From DAISVY01 sp036826635 (GTDB lineage Bacteria; Zixibacteria; MSB-5A5; GN15; FEB-12), in assembly GCA_036826635.1 (NCBI GenBank), contig DAISVY010000006.1:155652-219651 (forward strand): DNA of 64,000 nucleotides, read 5' to 3'. Every line of letters begins with the position of its first letter. Position 1 is the stretch's first letter. The notes under the pieces were generated by a model. It saw only the letters and a list, made by a program, of their open reading frames with translations. It did not search any database and was not told the DNA's origin. Below, in pieces: positions 60,480-64,000 of the stretch. A program made the translations under genes and the position numbers.

Positions 60480-63400
60480 ATGGCAACAAGATCAAACTCA
60501 ACGGGCACTAAGAAAACGAACGTCACCAAATCAAGGATTAAAGAAAGCGACACCTCACCCTCTCCGGCAAAAACCAAAAAGACAATGGTGGTTAAGAAAA
60601 GCTCCGAGATCCCGAGAACACCAACTCATATTATCGGTATTGGAGCTTCGGCCGGCGGTTTGGAAGCTATTGAAGAGTTTTTCCGCAATATCCCCGATGT
60701 CACCGGGATGGCATTTGTCGTCATTCAGCATCTATCGCCCGATTTCAAAAGTCTGATGGGTGAACTGATGGCTCGGTTCACCAAAATGGACATACACCGG
60801 GTCGAAGATAACATGAAGGTTGAGCCGAACGCCGTCTACTTGATACCCCCCAAAAAAGAGATGGTTATCAAGAAAGGGCAACTCCGGGTCAAAGACAGAG
60901 AACCCAAACACAACCTGAATCTGCCTATCGACAAGTTCCTGCATTCACTGGCCGAGGACATGAAAGAGAAGGCGGTGGCTATCATTCTATCCGGCACCGG
61001 CAGTGACGGTTCCCGCGGTATAAAAAGCATTCATGATGCCGGGGGGCTGGTCATAGTCCAGAACGAGGAGAGCGCCAAGTTCGACGGTATGCCCAAGAGT
61101 GCCATTGCGACCAGTTTCGCCGATCTGGTGGTGCCGCCATTCGAAATGCCGGATATACTCGTAATGTACAGCCAGGGCTTGCTCGATAAGTCTCTGATAA
61201 AAGATAAACGAAGCATCATCTTTTCGGAAAACAGTGTTTACAAAGAAATCTTCAAGCTACTCCTGGAGCGATACGGAATCGACTTTGCCATGTATAAGCC
61301 GACAACAATCGGCCGCCGCATAGAACGTCGAATGAGTATCCGGCAGTATATCAACCTCGAGAAGTATATCGACCGGCTCAACAGGGACGAACAGGAACTT
61401 GAAGCTCTCTACAAAGATTTGCTTATCGGGGTTACGCAGTTCTTCAGGGATCCGGAAGCATTTGAAATAATCGAAAACCGGGTTATTCCGTCAATATTTT
61501 CGGAAATCAAAGATGACGAAGAGGTCAGAATCTGGGTCCCGGGGTGCGCATCGGGAGAAGAAGCATATTCGCTGGCGATTCTTCTCAAAGAGGCTATGCT
61601 CAAATTCTCCCGCCGTAATAACCTGAAAATTTTCGCCACCGATGCCCATAAATTCTCTCTTGAAAAAGCCGCCCTGGGGACATTCAGCGACGAAAGCGTC
61701 ATGAACGTCCCGGATAAATATCTGTCAAAGTATTTCATCAAGGGAGATGATAATTACAAAGTAAAACCGGTCATCAGGAAAATGGTCGTTTTCGCTGAAC
61801 ACAATGTGATAAAAGACCCGCCGTTCACCAAAATCGACCTTGTCAGTTGTCGTAACTTGCTTATTTACCTGCAGCCTAACGCTCAGAGAAAAGCGCTTTC
61901 TTATTTCCATTTTTCACTTAAGACAGGAGGAACCCTCTTCCTCGGTCCCAGCGAGACACTGGGAAATCTGGAAAACGAATTCTTGCCTATCGACAAACAC
62001 TGGAAAATATATAAGAAACGCCGCGACGTACGAATCGCCGATGATACGCATTTTTCCCATGTGCCTTTCATGAACAAGAAACGGATTCCTATTTTCACCA
62101 ACAAGCAAACCTCCCCACAAACCGAAATAAGGATATCAAGGGCATATGAGCTGTTACTTCAACAGTATGTTCCGCCGAGTTTGCTAATCGATGAAAACCG
62201 AAGACTCATTCACTCGTTCGGGCCGGCACGAGAATTTCTAACGCCGCCGTCCGGCAGATTCGATCTCGACATTCTCTCGATGGTCGAAGGCGATTTACGT
62301 ATCGCGATATCCACCGCCTTACAGAGAGCGGAAAAAGAAAATAAAGCCATCGCATACAAGGGCATCAAGTTCATGTCGGGTGATAAAGCCATAAATCTGC
62401 AGGTTATTGTCAAACCTCTGATTGATAAGGCTTCCGATGTGGACCATTACCTTGTAATCCTGGAAGAGATCAAGAAAGAACCGGGCTTTGACAAGAAAAC
62501 GACAAAGCACGATAAAAACTTCAGACCGGACAAAGAAGCGAAGGCACACATTAAAGAGCTTGAAGAGGAACTTCAGTTCACCAAAGAACACCTGCAGGCC
62601 ACGGTTGAAGAACTGGAAACCAGTAACGAAGAATTGCAGGCGACGAACGAAGAACTGCTGGCTTCCAACGAAGAGCTACAGAGCACTAACGAAGAATTAC
62701 ACTCCGTCAACGAGGAATTGTATACCGTTAACGGCGAATATGAACGCAAGATCGAGGAACTAACGCAACTAAACAACGACATCGACAATCTGATGAACAG
62801 CACAATGATAGGCACGGTGTTCCTTGACAAGAATTTGAAGATCAGAAAGTATACTCCCGCTATAAAAAATCAGTTCAGTATTATGTCGCAGGACATCGAC
62901 CGACCGCTGTTCCATATTGCCAACAAGATCAAGGACAACAGCGAGTTATTCAACGATATCAACAGGGTCCTTTCCACCGACGAAGCTTCCGAAAGAGAAA
63001 TCGAGACCGAAGCGGGCAGGTGGTATCTGGAACGCATCCTGCCGTACAAAGACGAGAAAAACAAAACCCAGGGCATAGTATTAACCTACATCGATATCAA
63101 TGAAGCGAAGAAAGCTTCCGACAAACTGAGAGACCATCAGGAACAACTGAAAATGGCGCTCAAAGCCATAGACGCCGGCATATGGACATGGACTATCTCG
63201 GATAACCGTGTCATGTGGGACGAACGGACAGACGAGATATTCGGGTTCGATAAAGGCGAATTTACCAATGATATCGACGGTTGGAAAAACAGAGTCCACC
63301 CCGACGATGTGGAAAATGCAATTGAAGCGTTACGCGATGCCGCCGAAGGGGGCCCGCAATATGATGTCATCTATAGGGTCAAAGGCAAAGGTAACGAAGA

Positions 63401-63968
63401 CTGGCGTTACATTCATTCTATCAGCAAGACAATATATAATGAACGAGGCCAGGCTTTCGGAATGACAGGCCTCTGCCACGACGTCACCGAGATGCATGAA
63501 AACGAAATCAGGCTGAACACGACGCTTGACGAATTGAGCGCGAAAAACAGACTGGTCGAAGGCATATTCAATGTTACACCGGCCGTCATATACGTATACA
63601 ATATCAAGGAGAAAAAGAACATTTTCACCAGTCGGAGCATCCCCGAATTCCTTGGCTATACCAGGGAAGATGTGGGCTATCTTTCCGGCGCTTTGCTGAA
63701 ATCGTTCATGCACCCCGATGATGTAAAACTGTACAAGTCGAAGATCAACCAGCAATACAAATCGGCCTCGGCCGGTCAAATTATCAACTACAAGTATCGA
63801 GTGCAAAAGAAGGACGGCAACTGGAGATGGCTCGATTGCCGTGAAGTTGTCCATTCCAGAGAGGAAGACGGCTCTCCCAAGCGCATACTGGGCCTGGCAT
63901 ATGACATTACCAATGAAATGGCCCTGAAGAGCGGGTTGAGTATAGTCGTAAGCTTCCCTGTCAAGTAG
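60480..63968 (+). CDS. CheB-CheR-coiled coil-PAS hybrid signalling protein
   Basis: 1162 aa. A basic, disordered start (~1-45) is followed by a CheB methylesterase domain (G-I-G-A-S-A-G-G with S57, H84 in I-Q-H-L, S-G-T-G-S-D-G) and a CheR methyltransferase (G-V-T-Q-F-F-R-D, W-V-P-G-C-A-S-G-E-E-A-Y-S). A coiled coil of repeated E-E-L-Q-x-T-N-E-E-L units comes next, then about three PAS domains ending D-I-T-N-E-M-A. GAGGG lies 9 nt before ATG 60480. Such hybrids usually continue into a histidine kinase; here the frame stops after K-S-G-L-S-I-V-V-S-F. Either the kinase was lost, a frameshift near 63910 ends the frame early, or it is a kinase-free sensor. Confidence 0.88.
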   Translation: MATRSNSTGTKKTNVTKSRIKESDTSPSPAKTKKTMVVKKSSEIPRTPTHIIGIGASAGGLEAIEEFFRNIPDVTGMAFVVIQHLSPDFKSLMGELMARFTKMDIHRVEDNMKVEPNAVYLIPPKKEMVIKKGQLRVKDREPKHNLNLPIDKFLHSLAEDMKEKAVAIILSGTGSDGSRGIKSIHDAGGLVIVQNEESAKFDGMPKSAIATSFADLVVPPFEMPDILVMYSQGLLDKSLIKDKRSIIFSENSVYKEIFKLLLERYGIDFAMYKPTTIGRRIERRMSIRQYINLEKYIDRLNRDEQELEALYKDLLIGVTQFFRDPEAFEIIENRVIPSIFSEIKDDEEVRIWVPGCASGEEAYSLAILLKEAMLKFSRRNNLKIFATDAHKFSLEKAALGTFSDESVMNVPDKYLSKYFIKGDDNYKVKPVIRKMVVFAEHNVIKDPPFTKIDLVSCRNLLIYLQPNAQRKALSYFHFSLKTGGTLFLGPSETLGNLENEFLPIDKHWKIYKKRRDVRIADDTHFSHVPFMNKKRIPIFTNKQTSPQTEIRISRAYELLLQQYVPPSLLIDENRRLIHSFGPAREFLTPPSGRFDLDILSMVEGDLRIAISTALQRAEKENKAIAYKGIKFMSGDKAINLQVIVKPLIDKASDVDHYLVILEEIKKEPGFDKKTTKHDKNFRPDKEAKAHIKELEEELQFTKEHLQATVEELETSNEELQATNEELLASNEELQSTNEELHSVNEELYTVNGEYERKIEELTQLNNDIDNLMNSTMIGTVFLDKNLKIRKYTPAIKNQFSIMSQDIDRPLFHIANKIKDNSELFNDINRVLSTDEASEREIETEAGRWYLERILPYKDEKNKTQGIVLTYIDINEAKKASDKLRDHQEQLKMALKAIDAGIWTWTISDNRVMWDERTDEIFGFDKGEFTNDIDGWKNRVHPDDVENAIEALRDAAEGGPQYDVIYRVKGKGNEDWRYIHSISKTIYNERGQAFGMTGLCHDVTEMHENEIRLNTTLDELSAKNRLVEGIFNVTPAVIYVYNIKEKKNIFTSRSIPEFLGYTREDVGYLSGALLKSFMHPDDVKLYKSKINQQYKSASAGQIINYKYRVQKKDGNWRWLDCREVVHSREEDGSPKRILGLAYDITNEMALKSGLSIVVSFPVK

Positions 63969-64000
63969 ACAGTTGATAAGTAGAGTTTTGGGCGTTTTGT

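Noticed and set aside
62578..62760. Repetitive stretch resembling a tandem DNA repeat or CRISPR-like array
   Set aside because: It encodes the E-E-L-x-x-T-N-E-E-L coiled coil of the CheB-CheR-PAS protein; the repeats are in-frame heptads and there are no spacers.

Overview
The window looks like bacterial chromosome from a Gram-negative lineage: TonB-like and NodT/MacAB-type envelope proteins, lipoprotein signals, GC-rich coding sequence and AT-rich intergenic spacers. The mix of a class I FbaB aldolase, a pyrophosphate-type phosphofructokinase, a two-gene SUF-like FeS system, a sigma-54 activator with TPR repeats and a eukaryotic-glycan degradation locus suggests an uncultured FCB-group bacterium, perhaps Zixibacteria-like. 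That placement is inference; no rRNA gene or other clean phylogenetic marker lies in the window.

Layout. 1-8.5 kb is housekeeping: the tail of meaB, a secreted propeller-transglutaminase, fbaB, two gene remnants around an AT-rich scar, a Yip1-like membrane protein, PPi-PFK and a class II photolyase. 8.5-20.2 kb (minus strand) is a self-contained peptide-natural-product (RiPP) island. A TPR/sigma-54 activator is followed by phased GGTACGA repeats, a -24/-12 promoter and a structured leader. Then come a 55-aa precursor peptide with three C-terminal Cys, a radical SAM/SPASM maturase with a PqqD-like domain, an ABC exporter pair, a TonB-like protein, three secreted proteins (two nearly identical) and a CPBP membrane protease. 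20.8-26.3 kb is a CecR-like TetR regulator with a MacAB-NodT tripartite efflux operon. 26.6-29.7 kb holds a peroxiredoxin, a small winged helix protein, a second TetR and a fasciclin protein.

29.7-36.9 kb is a tightly overlapping plus-strand operon: a SpeD-like pyruvoyl enzyme, a FemAB/BioF2-like GNAT, an ATP-grasp ligase, a PLP decarboxylase, a 41-aa ORF, a zinc-ribbon miniprotein, an RLAN-like protein, a RimK-like ATP-grasp and a GNAT fused to a papain/C39-like peptidase. It reads as a pathway for an amide-linked amine or peptide metabolite, possibly built on a small carrier protein. 37-39.5 kb is a TetR plus a large uncharacterised TIM-barrel-like protein.

41.6-56.7 kb is a glycan utilisation operon (GH130, CBM9-like, SSF symporter, GH38, GH20, GH29, DUF4838, GH3-PA14) fitted to N-glycan-type sugars. 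56.8-60.1 kb is a MarR-controlled minimal SUF-like FeS operon with matching operators before both transcription units, plus a methyltransferase. The window closes with a CheB-CheR-coiled coil-PAS hybrid protein that lacks a kinase domain.

The strongest candidates for undescribed systems are the sigma-54-controlled RiPP island and the SpeD-like/ATP-grasp/GNAT/peptidase operon.
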